Part shown: in pieces, positions 41,671 through 51,516 of the stretch
How positions within the stretch are numbered: position 1 is the stretch's first letter
Layout: each line of letters begins with the position of its first letter
From: Chryseobacterium wanjuense
GTDB lineage: Bacteria > Bacteroidota > Bacteroidia > Flavobacteriales > Weeksellaceae
NCBI RefSeq assembly: GCF_900111495.1
Contig: NZ_FOIU01000001.1
Coordinates: 2,294,001-2,358,000, forward strand
DNA length: 64,000 bases
Direction: 5' to 3'
Notes under the pieces: generated by a model
Seen by the model: the letters and a program-made list of their open reading frames with translations, nothing else
Told to the model about the DNA's origin: nothing
The model's database searches: none
Program-made: the position numbers and the translations under genes

Positions 41671-43356
41671 ATGAAAAAGATTATTATTTTTTTGATTCTA
41701 TTTTCTCACACATTTTCAGCACAATACACAGATATTAACATCGTAAAAGAAGTGAAGGTAAAGAACAAAGGCGTTGTCGTTTCGGCACATCCTCTTGCCA
41801 GTGAAGCAGGCTCAAAAATACTAAAAATGGGAGGTAACGCTTATGATGCGATTGTTGCAACACAATATGCTCTGGCGGTGGTTTATCCTCAAGCCGGAAA
41901 TATCGGCGGCGGTGGATTTTTAGTAGGTGTAAAAAATAATGGTGAAAAATTCTCCATAGATTACCGTGAAACTGCTCCCCAAAAGGCAACCCACAGTATG
42001 TATATTGACAAAAACGGAAAAGCCAATACCGATCTTTCCCAAAACGGAAGGCTGGCTGTAGGAGTTCCGGGAAGTGTTGCGGGATTTTTTGCTACTTTAA
42101 AACATTGCAAACTTTCTATGGATCAGTTGATTCAACCTGCGATTGATTTAGCAGAAAAAGGATTTGCCATTACCGAGCAGGAAGCCAACTTATTAAATGC
42201 AAGTAAAGAATATTTTCAAAAACATAATACTTCTTCCATTGTTTTCGTAAAATCTGTTCCCTGGAAAGCGGGAGATATTTTAGTTCAGAAAGAATTAGCG
42301 GAAACTTTAAAATTAATTCAAAAACAGGGTTTAAAAGGCTTTTATGAAGGAAAAACAGCCGGACTTCTTGTAGCAGAAATGAAAAAAGGAAACGGAATCA
42401 TCACGCTGGAAGATCTTAAAAATTATAAAGTTGCAGAAAGAAAAGCATTAGAATTTGAATACAAAGGAAATACTGTTGTTTCGATGCCGCTGCCTTCAAG
42501 TGGAGGAATTTTACTAGCTCAGATGTTGAAAATGGCAGGCTATGAAAATTTGGAAAAATATCAGCAAAATTCAACAAAAGCGGTTCAGATTATGGTGGAA
42601 GCAGAAAGAAGAGCGTATGCCGACAGAGCTGAACACATGGGAGATCCTGATTTTATTGAAGATAAAACTTCTTATTTAATTTCTGATGAATATATTAAAA
42701 ACAGATGGAAAAATTTCAGTTTTAATAAAGCTACACCAAGTTCTGAGGTTGGAAAAATCATTAAACAACCGAAAGAATCTACAGAAACAACCCATATCTC
42801 CGTCATTGATAAAAACGGAAATGCAGCAGCAGTGACCACCACCCTGAACGGACTATACGGAAGCAAAGTCATGGTTTCCGGTGCCGGATTTTTCTTAAAT
42901 AACGAAATGGATGATTTTTCGATAAAACCGGGTGTACCCAATATGTATGGAGCTGTGGGCGGAGAAGCCAATTCGATTCAGCCTAATAAAAGGATGCTTT
43001 CATCCATGACGCCGACCATTGTCTTGAAAAACGGAAAACCTTATATGGTAGTAGGAACTCCGGGTGGAACGACGATTCCAACTTCAGTTTATCAATCCAT
43101 CGTAGATGTTGTTGATTTTAAATTGAATGCTAATATTTCCGTAAACGCCCCGAAGTTTCATCATCAATGGCTTCCTGAAACCGTAGCTTTTGAAAAGAAT
43201 TTCCCTGAAACTACCATTCAAGAGTTAGAAAAACTTGGCTACAAAGCGGAAAAATGGAACCAGATCGGAAGAACGGAAATGATTCTGATTGATGATAACG
43301 GAAATATTCATGCGGTTGCAGATGGAAGGGGTGATGATTCTGTGGCGGTGGAATGA
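41671..43356 (+). CDS. ggt: Gamma-glutamyltransferase
   Basis: A 561-residue exported N-terminal-nucleophile hydrolase that cleaves glutathione and other gamma-glutamyl amides in the periplasm. The signal peptide is MKKIIIFLILFSHTFSAQ. The precursor self-cleaves before the Thr in TTHISV (about Thr374), giving large and small subunits; further family blocks are GNIGGGGFLVG, NNEMDDFS and VGTPGGTTIPTSV. The ATG at 41671 is chosen over a TTG two codons earlier. It is followed by two palindromes. Confidence 0.94.
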   Translation: MKKIIIFLILFSHTFSAQYTDINIVKEVKVKNKGVVVSAHPLASEAGSKILKMGGNAYDAIVATQYALAVVYPQAGNIGGGGFLVGVKNNGEKFSIDYRETAPQKATHSMYIDKNGKANTDLSQNGRLAVGVPGSVAGFFATLKHCKLSMDQLIQPAIDLAEKGFAITEQEANLLNASKEYFQKHNTSSIVFVKSVPWKAGDILVQKELAETLKLIQKQGLKGFYEGKTAGLLVAEMKKGNGIITLEDLKNYKVAERKALEFEYKGNTVVSMPLPSSGGILLAQMLKMAGYENLEKYQQNSTKAVQIMVEAERRAYADRAEHMGDPDFIEDKTSYLISDEYIKNRWKNFSFNKATPSSEVGKIIKQPKESTETTHISVIDKNGNAAAVTTTLNGLYGSKVMVSGAGFFLNNEMDDFSIKPGVPNMYGAVGGEANSIQPNKRMLSSMTPTIVLKNGKPYMVVGTPGGTTIPTSVYQSIVDVVDFKLNANISVNAPKFHHQWLPETVAFEKNFPETTIQELEKLGYKAEKWNQIGRTEMILIDDNGNIHAVADGRGDDSVAVE

Positions 43357-43391
43357 ATATAGACTTTGAAAGGCTTCGTGAACATTCATAC

Positions 43392-43424
43392 AAACCTTCA
43401 AGGTTTTAAAAACCTTGAAGGTTT
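43392..43424. terminator. Palindromic hairpin after ggt
   Basis: Perfect 16-base arms AAACCTTCAAGGTTTT (43392-43407) and AAAACCTTGAAGGTTT (43409-43424). A/T runs in the centre rather than after the stem make it an imperfect terminator; it may be a repeat-family palindrome. Confidence 0.6.
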
Positions 43425-43451
43425 AAATAATCACAAATTAATTATATCGGG

Positions 43452-43484
43452 AGTTTCGGCGGGGCTTTCAGCCCCGCCGAAACT
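43452..43484. repeat. GC-rich perfect palindrome
   Basis: Arms AGTTTCGGCGGGGCT (43452-43466) and AGCCCCGCCGAAACT (43470-43484) with a TTC loop. It is extremely GC-rich for this AT-rich region and is not followed by a T-run. Located between ggt and the symporter gene. Confidence 0.8.
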
Positions 43485-43556
43485 TTCCCTGACTTTTATC
43501 ATATTTTCAAGTTAATTTTCTTATTTTTCTCCCTTTAAAAATTAAAAACAACTCTT

Positions 43557-44837
43557 TTGAAGTCAAAAAAATTCCATCATCAGCTTTATTTTCAGGTTAT
43601 TATAGCCATTGTTGCGGGTATACTTTTAGGCAAATTTTATCCCGAACTGGGCGAAAAAATGAAACCTTTAGGTGACGGATTCATTAAACTCGTAAAAATG
43701 ATCATTGCTCCGGTAATTTTCATCACTCTTACCTTAGGAATCGCTCACATGACCGATCTGAAAAGAGTGGGGAGAATTGCTATAAAATCAATGATATATT
43801 TCCTGACTTTTTCTACTTTAGCGCTGATCATAGGATTGATAGTCGGAAATATTTTACAGCCCGGACACGGCTTAAACATTGACCCTTCCACCCTTTCGGG
43901 CGATGTTTCACAATATCAGCAAAAAGCCCACGAAACGACACTGACAGGTTTTATTATGAACATAATTCCTGAAACACTGTTTAGTCCACTGGTGGGAGAA
44001 AATATTCTGCAGGTGCTTTTGGTGGCGATATTGATGGGGGTTGCACTGGTTTTAACCAAAGAAAAAAGCCATAAAGTGACAGATTTTCTTCAGGATCTTT
44101 CGACTCCGGTTTTCAAAATTGTGCATATGCTGATGAAACTGGCGCCTATCGGGGCTTTTGGAGCTATGGCTTTCACGATCGGAAAGTACGGGCTGCACTC
44201 TGTCTTGAATCTCATCTTTTTAGTCGGCACATTTTATATTACTTCTGCCCTGTTTGTGGTATTGGTTTTAGGAACTGTGGCCTGGTATAATGGTTTTAAT
44301 ATTTTTAAATTAATGTACTATCTGAAAGAAGAACTTTTACTGGTTTTGGGCACAAGTTCTTCGGAATCTGCACTTCCCGGAATTATGGAAAAACTGGAAA
44401 AAGCGGGCTGTTCACGAACTATTGTCGGCTTGGTGGTTCCTACCGGATATTCCTTCAATTTAGATGGAACGAATATTTATATGACACTCGCTTCCTTATT
44501 TATTGCTCAGGCTTTGAATATTCACCTTCCGATTGAGAAGCAAATTATCCTGCTTTTGGTTGCAATGTTGAGTTCAAAAGGAGCTGCAGGTGTTACCGGA
44601 GCTGGGTTTGTTACCTTAGCCGCGACATTGGCCGTTGTTCCCGAAATTCCGATTGCCGGAATGACCTTAATTTTAGGTATCGATAAATTTATGAGTGAAT
44701 GCCGTGCTCTCACCAATGTGATCGGAAACTCTGTTGCAACGGTAGTGGTAGCAAATTGGGAAGAACAACTGGACAAAGAGCAGCTGCATTTTTGCCTGAA
44801 TCATCCGAACGAGATTGAAAAGAAACTGGAGGTTTAA
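43557..44837 (+). CDS. Dicarboxylate/amino acid:cation symporter
   Basis: A 426-residue inner-membrane symporter of the DAACS (DctA/GltP) family taking up C4-dicarboxylates or glutamate/aspartate with Na+ or H+. The signature hairpin [17 protein letters not shown] and the transport-core motif [18 protein letters not shown] are intact, as is [20 protein letters not shown]. The start is TTG at 43557: the first in-frame ATG would delete the first membrane helix. Substrate choice between malate/succinate and glutamate is not settled by sequence reading. Confidence 0.9.
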   Translation: MKSKKFHHQLYFQVIIAIVAGILLGKFYPELGEKMKPLGDGFIKLVKMIIAPVIFITLTLGIAHMTDLKRVGRIAIKSMIYFLTFSTLALIIGLIVGNILQPGHGLNIDPSTLSGDVSQYQQKAHETTLTGFIMNIIPETLFSPLVGENILQVLLVAILMGVALVLTKEKSHKVTDFLQDLSTPVFKIVHMLMKLAPIGAFGAMAFTIGKYGLHSVLNLIFLVGTFYITSALFVVLVLGTVAWYNGFNIFKLMYYLKEELLLVLGTSSSESALPGIMEKLEKAGCSRTIVGLVVPTGYSFNLDGTNIYMTLASLFIAQALNIHLPIEKQIILLLVAMLSSKGAAGVTGAGFVTLAATLAVVPEIPIAGMTLILGIDKFMSECRALTNVIGNSVATVVVANWEEQLDKEQLHFCLNHPNEIEKKLEV

Positions 44838-44844
44838 AAATAGT

Positions 44845-45696
44845 TTAAATTAAAATATTCAAGCTTGAAGGCTGAACTTTGATATGAATCGGGGATTTTA
44901 TTTTGTTGAACTCCCCGTCAAGATGCCAGTTTTTGGTATTGACTTTAAATTCTATTTCTGAAACAGGAAGATAAGTGATGTAATCGTCGTCCTTCAATTT
45001 TTTGGTGAACATTCTGAACGCAAAAAGCGGAGAATAGGTCAGCGGAAATTTTTTCACCAAAACCATATCTACCAAACCATCACTTTTACTTGCTTGGGGA
45101 GCAATATAGGCGTTGTTTCCGAACTGGCGGGTATTGGCAATATTCAGCATTAAATATTTTCCGTTGTACTGTTTATACTGTTCATCAAAAAATTTAACTT
45201 TTATCGGCTTATACTTGAAAAATGTTTTAAGTGATACTTTAATATAATTTTTAAATCCACGGTTGGTTTTTTCAAATTCTTTCACCACTTTCCCATCGAA
45301 CCCCGTCCCTGAAACATTAATAGAAAGCCTGTCATTGACCGTAAAAGTGTCTATTTTCCTTGATTTTTTTGCTTTAATTTTTTCTAGTAATTCATCCAGA
45401 TTTTTACTGAACTGGGTCTCGTTAGAAAAACCATTTCCCGACCCTGCCGGAAAAATAGCGAGAACTTTTTCTGTATCAATAAGGTTTCGTGCAACAGTGG
45501 AAATCGTACCATCACCGCCAATGGCGACAAAAATATCTACATCATTGAAATGTTTCTGTATAAAATCATCCGTCCCCAAAATCGACTCCGAAATATAATA
45601 CAAAGGTTCTTTCACCTTAGTTTTCAGTTCATTGAGAAACGGCTGGTAATTTTTCTTTGCCGAAAAAGGATTGATAATAAAGGCTACTTTTTCCAT
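44845..45696 (-). CDS. Diacylglycerol kinase-like lipid kinase
   Basis: A 283-residue DAGK_cat family (YegS/BmrU) kinase. The ATP-binding motif GGDGTISTVARNL and the following FPAGSGNGFSN are canonical, and a C-terminal block SDGLVDMVLVKKFPL is typical. The ATG at 45696 (MEKVAFIINPFSAKKNY) is chosen over an upstream ATG because it begins at the conserved first strand. It may recycle diacylglycerol or phosphorylate sphingoid lipids, which occur in this phylum (inference). Confidence 0.87.
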   Translation of the reverse strand: MEKVAFIINPFSAKKNYQPFLNELKTKVKEPLYYISESILGTDDFIQKHFNDVDIFVAIGGDGTISTVARNLIDTEKVLAIFPAGSGNGFSNETQFSKNLDELLEKIKAKKSRKIDTFTVNDRLSINVSGTGFDGKVVKEFEKTNRGFKNYIKVSLKTFFKYKPIKVKFFDEQYKQYNGKYLMLNIANTRQFGNNAYIAPQASKSDGLVDMVLVKKFPLTYSPLFAFRMFTKKLKDDDYITYLPVSEIEFKVNTKNWHLDGEFNKIKSPIHIKVQPSSLNILI

Positions 45697-45740
45697 TGTC
45701 GCAAAATTAAAAAATGCTGCCTGATTTGGAAGCATTAATA

Positions 45741-46550
45741 TTATTTAATTTTCATTCTTTCTATAAATTCCGGCTGCAAAGTACCTTTGAGATCTTCAAA
45801 AGGAATCAAAATGATGAGATCTCCGATATCATAATTGCGGGTAATTTCGTTCATATTGTAATGAAAGTAGAGATTATTATCGTCAAAATAAAAATTATGT
45901 GTAAAAGGAATCGATGCATTCGCCAGCAATCTATAACCTTCCTGATCATATTTCTTCATCTGCTGCATCATGGTCGTTTTTTCCAGATTGGTTTTCAGGT
46001 ATTGCAAAAGCTTGTCTCTCGGAATAGAGGTGATGTCTGAAAGCTGCATCTTTTTATTATTTCTCAGGTCAAAAACTTTCTCGTTATAATGGTAGTTATC
46101 TCTTTTCCCTAGAAAAGTGCTTTCATAATACTGAATATACAGATAATCATTTTTATTCATCCTTAAGTTCATTTGAGAAATATTTTCCCACTCCTGTCTA
46201 CTGATAAGATTGGAATATTTTTTATCACATTTTAAATTATTGTAAAAACTATACTTTTTATTTTCCAAATATTTTTTTAATCCATTTTTAGAATAATCTG
46301 TAATTTTTTTACCTGAATAAATACTGTCGCGAAGCCGTTCGTCTTTTAAATTAGGAAACATAAGAAGCTTAGAAGAATACTTCATCATCACTGAATCGAA
46401 AATCTTTGCAGAATCTTCTTCTATCACATAATCGATCAAAAACTTTGATGATATATCTGCAGAAGAATCCTTATTTTCAAATCCGGTTTCCTTACAACCG
46501 AAACTTATAAAAACTATTGCAAACATCCATATGAAACCCCTCTTTTTCAT
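45741..46550 (-). CDS. RsiV-like (DUF3298) lipoprotein, copy 1
   Basis: A 269-residue predicted lipoprotein (Cys19 in ISFGCKE). The C-terminal half carries the DUF3298/RsiV pattern: YNEKVFDLRNNKKMQLSDI, then NFYFDDNNLYFHYNMNEI, then IPFEDLKGTLQPEF. In Firmicutes such domains occur in the lysozyme-sensing anti-sigma factor RsiV; here no sigma-factor gene is adjacent, so the role is unknown. It is paralogous to the next upstream gene, which shares the same blocks and ends identically (ERMKI). Confidence 0.75.
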   Translation of the reverse strand: MKKRGFIWMFAIVFISFGCKETGFENKDSSADISSKFLIDYVIEEDSAKIFDSVMMKYSSKLLMFPNLKDERLRDSIYSGKKITDYSKNGLKKYLENKKYSFYNNLKCDKKYSNLISRQEWENISQMNLRMNKNDYLYIQYYESTFLGKRDNYHYNEKVFDLRNNKKMQLSDITSIPRDKLLQYLKTNLEKTTMMQQMKKYDQEGYRLLANASIPFTHNFYFDDNNLYFHYNMNEITRNYDIGDLIILIPFEDLKGTLQPEFIERMKIK

Positions 46551-46602
46551 CTTTTAACTTTTTGTGCTATGTTTTAAAACTCAAAAAATGTTCCAAATAA
46601 AT

Positions 46603-46629
46603 AAAAAAAGCTCCCAACCGGAAGCTTTT
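46603..46629 (-). terminator. Intrinsic terminator between RsiV-like genes
   Basis: On the minus strand AGCTTCC pairs with GGGAGCT (one wobble) followed by a run of seven T (complement of 46603-46609). Confidence 0.75.
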
Positions 46630-46640
46630 AACTTATTTTA

Positions 46641-47468
46641 TCATTGAATTTTCATTCTTTCTTTAAACTCCGGATTGAGAGTTCCTTTCAGTTCTTCCCA
46701 CGAAACCGGAATGGTAATATCTCCCGCTGCAAAAGCGGTAATTTCGTAAGGACTGTAATGGAAATACAGATTTTTCTCATCAAAATAGAAATTTTCCGTT
46801 GCCGGAATTACCTCTACCAAAAGCATATCCGAATTGTTAATTTTTCCTTTATCATCCGTCGCTCCGCCGTTAATTTTATTGATATTTTTCATCAATAATG
46901 CTTGTAATTTATTTTCCGGCATGGTAGTAATATCTTTCAACACCAGCTTTTTGTTGTTTTTTAAATCAAAAACCCTTTCGGATGAACCATAATTATCATG
47001 TGCGCCACCTTCATACGAACCCCATGCATATTCGATATGCAAATAATCGCTGATGTTAGATTTCATATTCATTCCTGTATCCGAATACCATTCCTGAGAA
47101 TATTTTACATCGGAAAGCCAGTCTTTGGAATCTTTTTTAACATTATTAAAATATTCATTTTTATTTTTATCAACCAAAGCCTGAATTCCGTTTTTCGAAA
47201 AATCCTGAATATTTTTGTTTCCAAAATAGATACTATCGAGCAATGTTTTGTCTTTAATAGTCGGGAAAACCAACATTCGGGAGCTGAATTTTAGTTTTAA
47301 AGAATCATTCAGCATGATTGAATCGCTTACCTTGACAGAATCTACAGCAAATGTTTCCGGTTTTGAAGCTTCGGTTTTATCGGTATTTGAAGCGGTGTTT
47401 TCAGTCTTTTTACAGGCTGAAAATACTAGTAATGAGGAAAATGCTAAAACAGCAATTGTATTTTTCAT
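46641..47468 (-). CDS. RsiV-like (DUF3298) lipoprotein, copy 2
   Basis: A 275-residue predicted lipoprotein; start ATG at 47468 (MKNTIAVLAFSSLLVFSACK, Cys19), because the longer frame begins inside the upstream hairpin. The linker is Thr/Lys/Glu-rich. The C-terminal domain has SSERVFDLKNNKKLVLKDI, ENFYFDEKNLYFHYSPYEI and VSWEELKGTLNPEFKERM. About 40% identical by eye to the downstream paralog. Separate terminators suggest separate transcripts. Confidence 0.75.
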   Translation of the reverse strand: MKNTIAVLAFSSLLVFSACKKTENTASNTDKTEASKPETFAVDSVKVSDSIMLNDSLKLKFSSRMLVFPTIKDKTLLDSIYFGNKNIQDFSKNGIQALVDKNKNEYFNNVKKDSKDWLSDVKYSQEWYSDTGMNMKSNISDYLHIEYAWGSYEGGAHDNYGSSERVFDLKNNKKLVLKDITTMPENKLQALLMKNINKINGGATDDKGKINNSDMLLVEVIPATENFYFDEKNLYFHYSPYEITAFAAGDITIPVSWEELKGTLNPEFKERMKIQ

Positions 47469-47495
47469 AAATTTGATTTTCCTTCTTATATGCAA

Positions 47496-47519
47496 AAACC
47501 ATTCAAAAATGAATGGTTT
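47496..47519 (-). terminator. Hairpin terminator after DUF3857 gene
   Basis: AAACCATTC (47496-47504) pairs with GAATGGTTT (47511-47519). On the minus strand the stem is followed by T residues. It lies about 30 bases after the stop of the DUF3857 gene. Confidence 0.7.
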
Positions 47520-47547
47520 CAGAATTATTTTTAAAATTTTGTGTAAC

Positions 47548-49485
47548 TTATTGTTTTTTCACAAGGCTGATGACCTGGTTTTCCTGTTTTGAAGCCACCC
47601 CCCAAATCTGTTTGAAGGCAGGATAATATTCCTTCGGATAATCTGGGCTCATTACTTTTGTGGTAGAAATCACCTCTATTTTGTTGCCTTTCTGCTCTGC
47701 AACATAGCTGTATTCGATTTCTTTATCATCTGTAACGATCTTTTTGTTTTTAGGCATCTCTTCGATCACATATCCTGCAGGAATTTCAAGAACAATTTTC
47801 TTCACTCTTGTGAAAGGTGAAGTAAAGTCAATAAGATATTTTCTTTCTTCCGTCTGGTCAAATTCATTAGAATTTTTATTTAAAAACAGCATCGGGTTGA
47901 TGATCATTTTCTTGCCGATTTTATCAATCAGATTGTCTGAAGAGAATTTCATTGTACTTTCGAAATCGCCATTGTCAAGCACTTTTGAATCGATATTGGT
48001 GAAATCTATAGCAAAATTTTCTTTGTACTGTTTCTTATATTTCTCCGCATTGTCGTCATAATTTTCTTTTGCAAACATCGCATACGTTCCGGTATCTTTA
48101 TCGGAATAGGTTCCGGAAATACTTCCATCGTCATTGATTTTAGCGTCTACCGTAAGATACGTGAAACTCGTTTTTGCGTTCACCATCGACAATTGCTGAA
48201 CTTTTTCTTTTGAAATTAAAATTCCAAACTGGTTCCAGTCTCTCGGAGGCAGCTGATCCATCGCAGATTGCTTTGCCGTTGCATCAAACAAGTGGAAACC
48301 ATCTTTTGTCTGAAAAGCAGCAATCACAAAATTCATATTGGAAATATTGGGTGAAGCAATATTGATCAGCCCGTTGCTCACCGTTGAAATCACAAGCGGA
48401 TCTGCCTTAATACCGGCTTCACGAAGCATCATTACCAGGAAAAGATTCATTTCAGCAGCGTTTCCGGTTTTTGTTTCAAGCATCTTTTTGATGCCGTCTT
48501 CTACATAAATTCCCCTGTCTTTGTTCCATGTAAAAGTATTTTTTACGTAGTTGAAAATTGCATTTGCTTTTTCATTTTCGTCTTTAATTTCGGAAATATT
48601 CGCAGGCATATTTTCTTTTGCCAGCTTTGTTTTCTTTAATTCTCCTCCAAAATCTTCATTTTCATACAATCTCTGTTTGATCTGTTCCCATGAAGAAGAG
48701 TACAACTTAACTTCCCTGAAATTCGTAGAGTGCAGCTCTGCGCTTATTTTTGTTCTGTAATTTCTATCATTATTAACAAATTTTTCCGTTTTAAAGCCTT
48801 TTACATTATCATAACCGAATCTGTAGGTTCTGTAGCTCATTCCGTACATCATTTTCTCTTCTACTTCACGGTATTTTGGATTTAAAGAACCTGTGTAATT
48901 CACATTATAAGCGATATTCGACGGGCTGTCCAGTACATATTCCGTGTACAGTGACGGAGTGTCTGTTTCGATTAAAATCTCGGGAACAATAAATAAAAAC
49001 GGCGAAGTCACTTCGTACTGATACTCGATAATAGAACCGTTTTTCACATTCGGAAAGGCAAATTTTGTAATGGAAACGTATTTGCTTTCCTTACTTTTAT
49101 ATTTGGAACTTTTATCCACTTTTGTCGCAACTGTTGCCCCATTTTCCAGATTATAGGTGAAAGCCTTCATTTTAGAAAGGGTTTCCTGGTCGCTTCCACC
49201 GTTTTGGTAAAGAGGAATTTCAAGATTCAACCAATCTTCCGCTTTATCTTTATCATAAATTTTAACTCTGTAAAAAGCTTTTTTAATGAGATTTCCTGTA
49301 TTGTAATCAACACTGAAATGTAATGATTTATATAAAATTTCTGCAGGTGCATTTTCATCTAAAGCCGATTTTTGCTTTGATAAATCTGCGTCATTGAATT
49401 TTGGAGGCTCAAGAAATTCATGCTTTTGAGCACTAATGAAAATAAAATTCACCGAGCAGATGGCTATTAATAAGACTTTTTTCAT
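47548..49485 (-). CDS. DUF3857/transglutaminase-like secreted protein
   Basis: A 645-residue exported protein (signal peptide to about residue 20). An N-terminal DUF3857 domain (about 50-230) is followed by a transglutaminase-like region (about 270-400) and a C-terminal DUF3858-like beta domain. In the transglutaminase block the catalytic Cys position reads KTGNAAEMNLFLVMMLREAG, i.e. Ala/Asn where active members have a Cys (compare GDCKGLTNY in the next gene), so this copy is probably catalytically dead. It begins one base after the stop of its upstream paralog, so the two form an operon. Confidence 0.85.
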   Translation of the reverse strand: MKKVLLIAICSVNFIFISAQKHEFLEPPKFNDADLSKQKSALDENAPAEILYKSLHFSVDYNTGNLIKKAFYRVKIYDKDKAEDWLNLEIPLYQNGGSDQETLSKMKAFTYNLENGATVATKVDKSSKYKSKESKYVSITKFAFPNVKNGSIIEYQYEVTSPFLFIVPEILIETDTPSLYTEYVLDSPSNIAYNVNYTGSLNPKYREVEEKMMYGMSYRTYRFGYDNVKGFKTEKFVNNDRNYRTKISAELHSTNFREVKLYSSSWEQIKQRLYENEDFGGELKKTKLAKENMPANISEIKDENEKANAIFNYVKNTFTWNKDRGIYVEDGIKKMLETKTGNAAEMNLFLVMMLREAGIKADPLVISTVSNGLINIASPNISNMNFVIAAFQTKDGFHLFDATAKQSAMDQLPPRDWNQFGILISKEKVQQLSMVNAKTSFTYLTVDAKINDDGSISGTYSDKDTGTYAMFAKENYDDNAEKYKKQYKENFAIDFTNIDSKVLDNGDFESTMKFSSDNLIDKIGKKMIINPMLFLNKNSNEFDQTEERKYLIDFTSPFTRVKKIVLEIPAGYVIEEMPKNKKIVTDDKEIEYSYVAEQKGNKIEVISTTKVMSPDYPKEYYPAFKQIWGVASKQENQVISLVKKQ

Positions 49486-49486
49486 G

Positions 49487-51379
49487 TTAGATTTTAGAAA
49501 TTAAAATTTTTGAGTTGTCGATGTTTATTGTTTTCTTTCTGAAATTAATATAATCGTTGTATTTTTCTTTTGGATAAAGACCTTTGTTGATTCTGATAGC
49601 TCTGTTTACCTTTACTTCTTCCCCATTTTTTGCAAAACTTAATTTATACGTTCCAAATTCAGAATTAATGGTAACATTTTCCGGAAGTTCTTCAACTTTA
49701 TAATTTTTAGGAATCGTAAAATTAATCTCATATTCATCTTCAAAAGACTGTCTCAATTCAAACGGTAATTCTCTGTTTTCCTCTGTTTTATAAACATTAT
49801 CCGAATAAATCGGAACTGCCCTGAAAATCATACTACTTCCTGCATTTTTAGAATAATTATTTGCTTTAAAATCAAGATCGTATTTTGTGATGGCATTGTC
49901 CTTATCATTCAGGAAATTTTTCATTTCCACTTTTTCAAAATGCAACACATCCAGAAAGCTTTTCATCGCTTCATTTCTTTCTTTTGGCGACATATTGATG
50001 AGCGCCATGCTGTTGTCATACTGGCTTCCTGTATACGAGAAATTGCCTTCGCCCAGAATACTGTTGTCTTCGTTAAGCTTAATTTTAAGTATCTGTTTTT
50101 CCTTGTTTTGTTCGGCAGGATATGTCGGAGTATCAATCAGTTCAATCCCGTTTTTTCTTATGGAAAGTACATTTCTGTCTGTCGTACTGTAACTTAAATG
50201 ATTAAAAGCCACCTGTTGCGAAGTATTTTCCAGCCAGATATTTCCTTTCTCGGTCGGAACCATCAAAATAACGTGATTTCCTCCCATTTTAGGAAAATCT
50301 TTGTCAAACGAAACCGGTGAATTCCCGGAATTGATCACCGAATAATATGAAGGAATTCCCGCTTCATCCAATAGCGTTTTCATGTAATTGGTCAATCCCT
50401 TACAATCACCATACCCCTTTTTCTGAACCTCATCCGGAAGCATCGGCTGCCAACCGCCAATTCCCAATGCAACAAAAATATATCTTGTCTTCGCCTGCAT
50501 ATACTGATACAGTTTTTTGACCTTTTCCTCGGTTGTTCCCTGCAAATTGAGACTTGCAACCTCCGCTTTAATTGCGGGGGTAGACACTGAAACCGGCTGC
50601 AAAATACTGTTGTAATACCAGCTTCCAAAGTCGCCCCAGTTGGTCATGCTTCCCTGCTTGCCTTCCAGATTGAATTTCGTTAAGGCAAAACTTGCTTTCG
50701 GTAAAATTTTTACAGGCTGTGGCAATAAAAAAGCATCATCGATCGCAGGAACATTCTTATATATGTATGTTTTTTCTGCTCCGTTATCACTTTCTGCAAC
50801 GGAAGTATAATTGTATTTTGAAGGATAGATTTTAGTTTTAAGTTCGATTCCTGATTTGTTGACGATTTTCATCTGCGCTTCTTCCAGTGAAACATTGGTA
50901 GATGAAAAGGGCACAAAATCCGGCAGGAAAACCGTATTTTCATCACCCATTGCATACGAAAACTCGACAGTATAAGGATATTGTGTCGGAGTATAAGACA
51001 AAGCCATCACCCTATTATCCGAATAAAAAGTTCCCTGATTATTGTTTGCAAAATCCCCGAAATCGGATTTCGAATATGATTTTATTTTTTTGCCTGATTC
51101 ATCATAGATATTGACCTTAATATCTGAAATGCTATTCCCTTTTTCGTAAGGAATATAGATAAGCGCGTCAGAATCTCCGTCTTTATTTAAAACCGTAGTT
51201 ACGGTATAAAACTGATATTTTATATCATCGATTTTATTGATCTGAATTGTCGTAAAATCTTTTCTGAGAACCGCATCAGCATTTTTTTTCAAGTTTTCAG
51301 GGATCGCAGAAACCGGAAAACTCTGTGCATAATACAACGAAGCTATCGAAAGTGCTCCAAAACAAAGTATTTTCATCAT
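49487..51379 (-). CDS. DUF3857 and transglutaminase domain protein
   Basis: A 630-residue exported protein with a signal peptide of about 18 residues (LYYAQ). It has DUF3857 (about 55-220) followed by a transglutaminase-like domain with the active Cys in KKGYGDCKGLTNYMKTLLDE, a His in MGGNHVILMVP and an Asp/Asn-containing WLENTSQQ. The C-terminal part is a beta-rich DUF3858-like domain. Such proteins are frequent in Bacteroidota and probably act on the cell envelope; the substrate is unknown. Paired with a likely inactive paralog downstream. Confidence 0.87.
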   Translation of the reverse strand: MMKILCFGALSIASLYYAQSFPVSAIPENLKKNADAVLRKDFTTIQINKIDDIKYQFYTVTTVLNKDGDSDALIYIPYEKGNSISDIKVNIYDESGKKIKSYSKSDFGDFANNNQGTFYSDNRVMALSYTPTQYPYTVEFSYAMGDENTVFLPDFVPFSSTNVSLEEAQMKIVNKSGIELKTKIYPSKYNYTSVAESDNGAEKTYIYKNVPAIDDAFLLPQPVKILPKASFALTKFNLEGKQGSMTNWGDFGSWYYNSILQPVSVSTPAIKAEVASLNLQGTTEEKVKKLYQYMQAKTRYIFVALGIGGWQPMLPDEVQKKGYGDCKGLTNYMKTLLDEAGIPSYYSVINSGNSPVSFDKDFPKMGGNHVILMVPTEKGNIWLENTSQQVAFNHLSYSTTDRNVLSIRKNGIELIDTPTYPAEQNKEKQILKIKLNEDNSILGEGNFSYTGSQYDNSMALINMSPKERNEAMKSFLDVLHFEKVEMKNFLNDKDNAITKYDLDFKANNYSKNAGSSMIFRAVPIYSDNVYKTEENRELPFELRQSFEDEYEINFTIPKNYKVEELPENVTINSEFGTYKLSFAKNGEEVKVNRAIRINKGLYPKEKYNDYINFRKKTINIDNSKILISKI

Positions 51380-51466
51380 GGTTATTAAAATTTAGCAAAA
51401 GTAATGAAATCTTAATAACTGTTAAAATTAAATTTTATTGTATTAAAAAGATTTCATACTGAAACC

Positions 51467-51509
51467 ATTAGTTTGGGGTACTTTAAATTAAAAAGAACTC
51501 CATTTCTGA
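51467..51509. repeat. Direct repeat, copy A
   Basis: ATTAGTTTGGGGTACTTTAA... continues to CATTTCTGA and is about 88% identical to copy B at 52435-52476. The two flank the secreted-protein gene at 51517. In copy A the terminator hairpin seen in copy B is destroyed. Confidence 0.75.
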
Positions 51510-51516
51510 TATTTTT

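Noticed and set aside
45263..45738. Plus-strand open frames over the lipid kinase gene
   Set aside because: They lie antisense to a gene with clear kinase motifs and show no domain features or start context.
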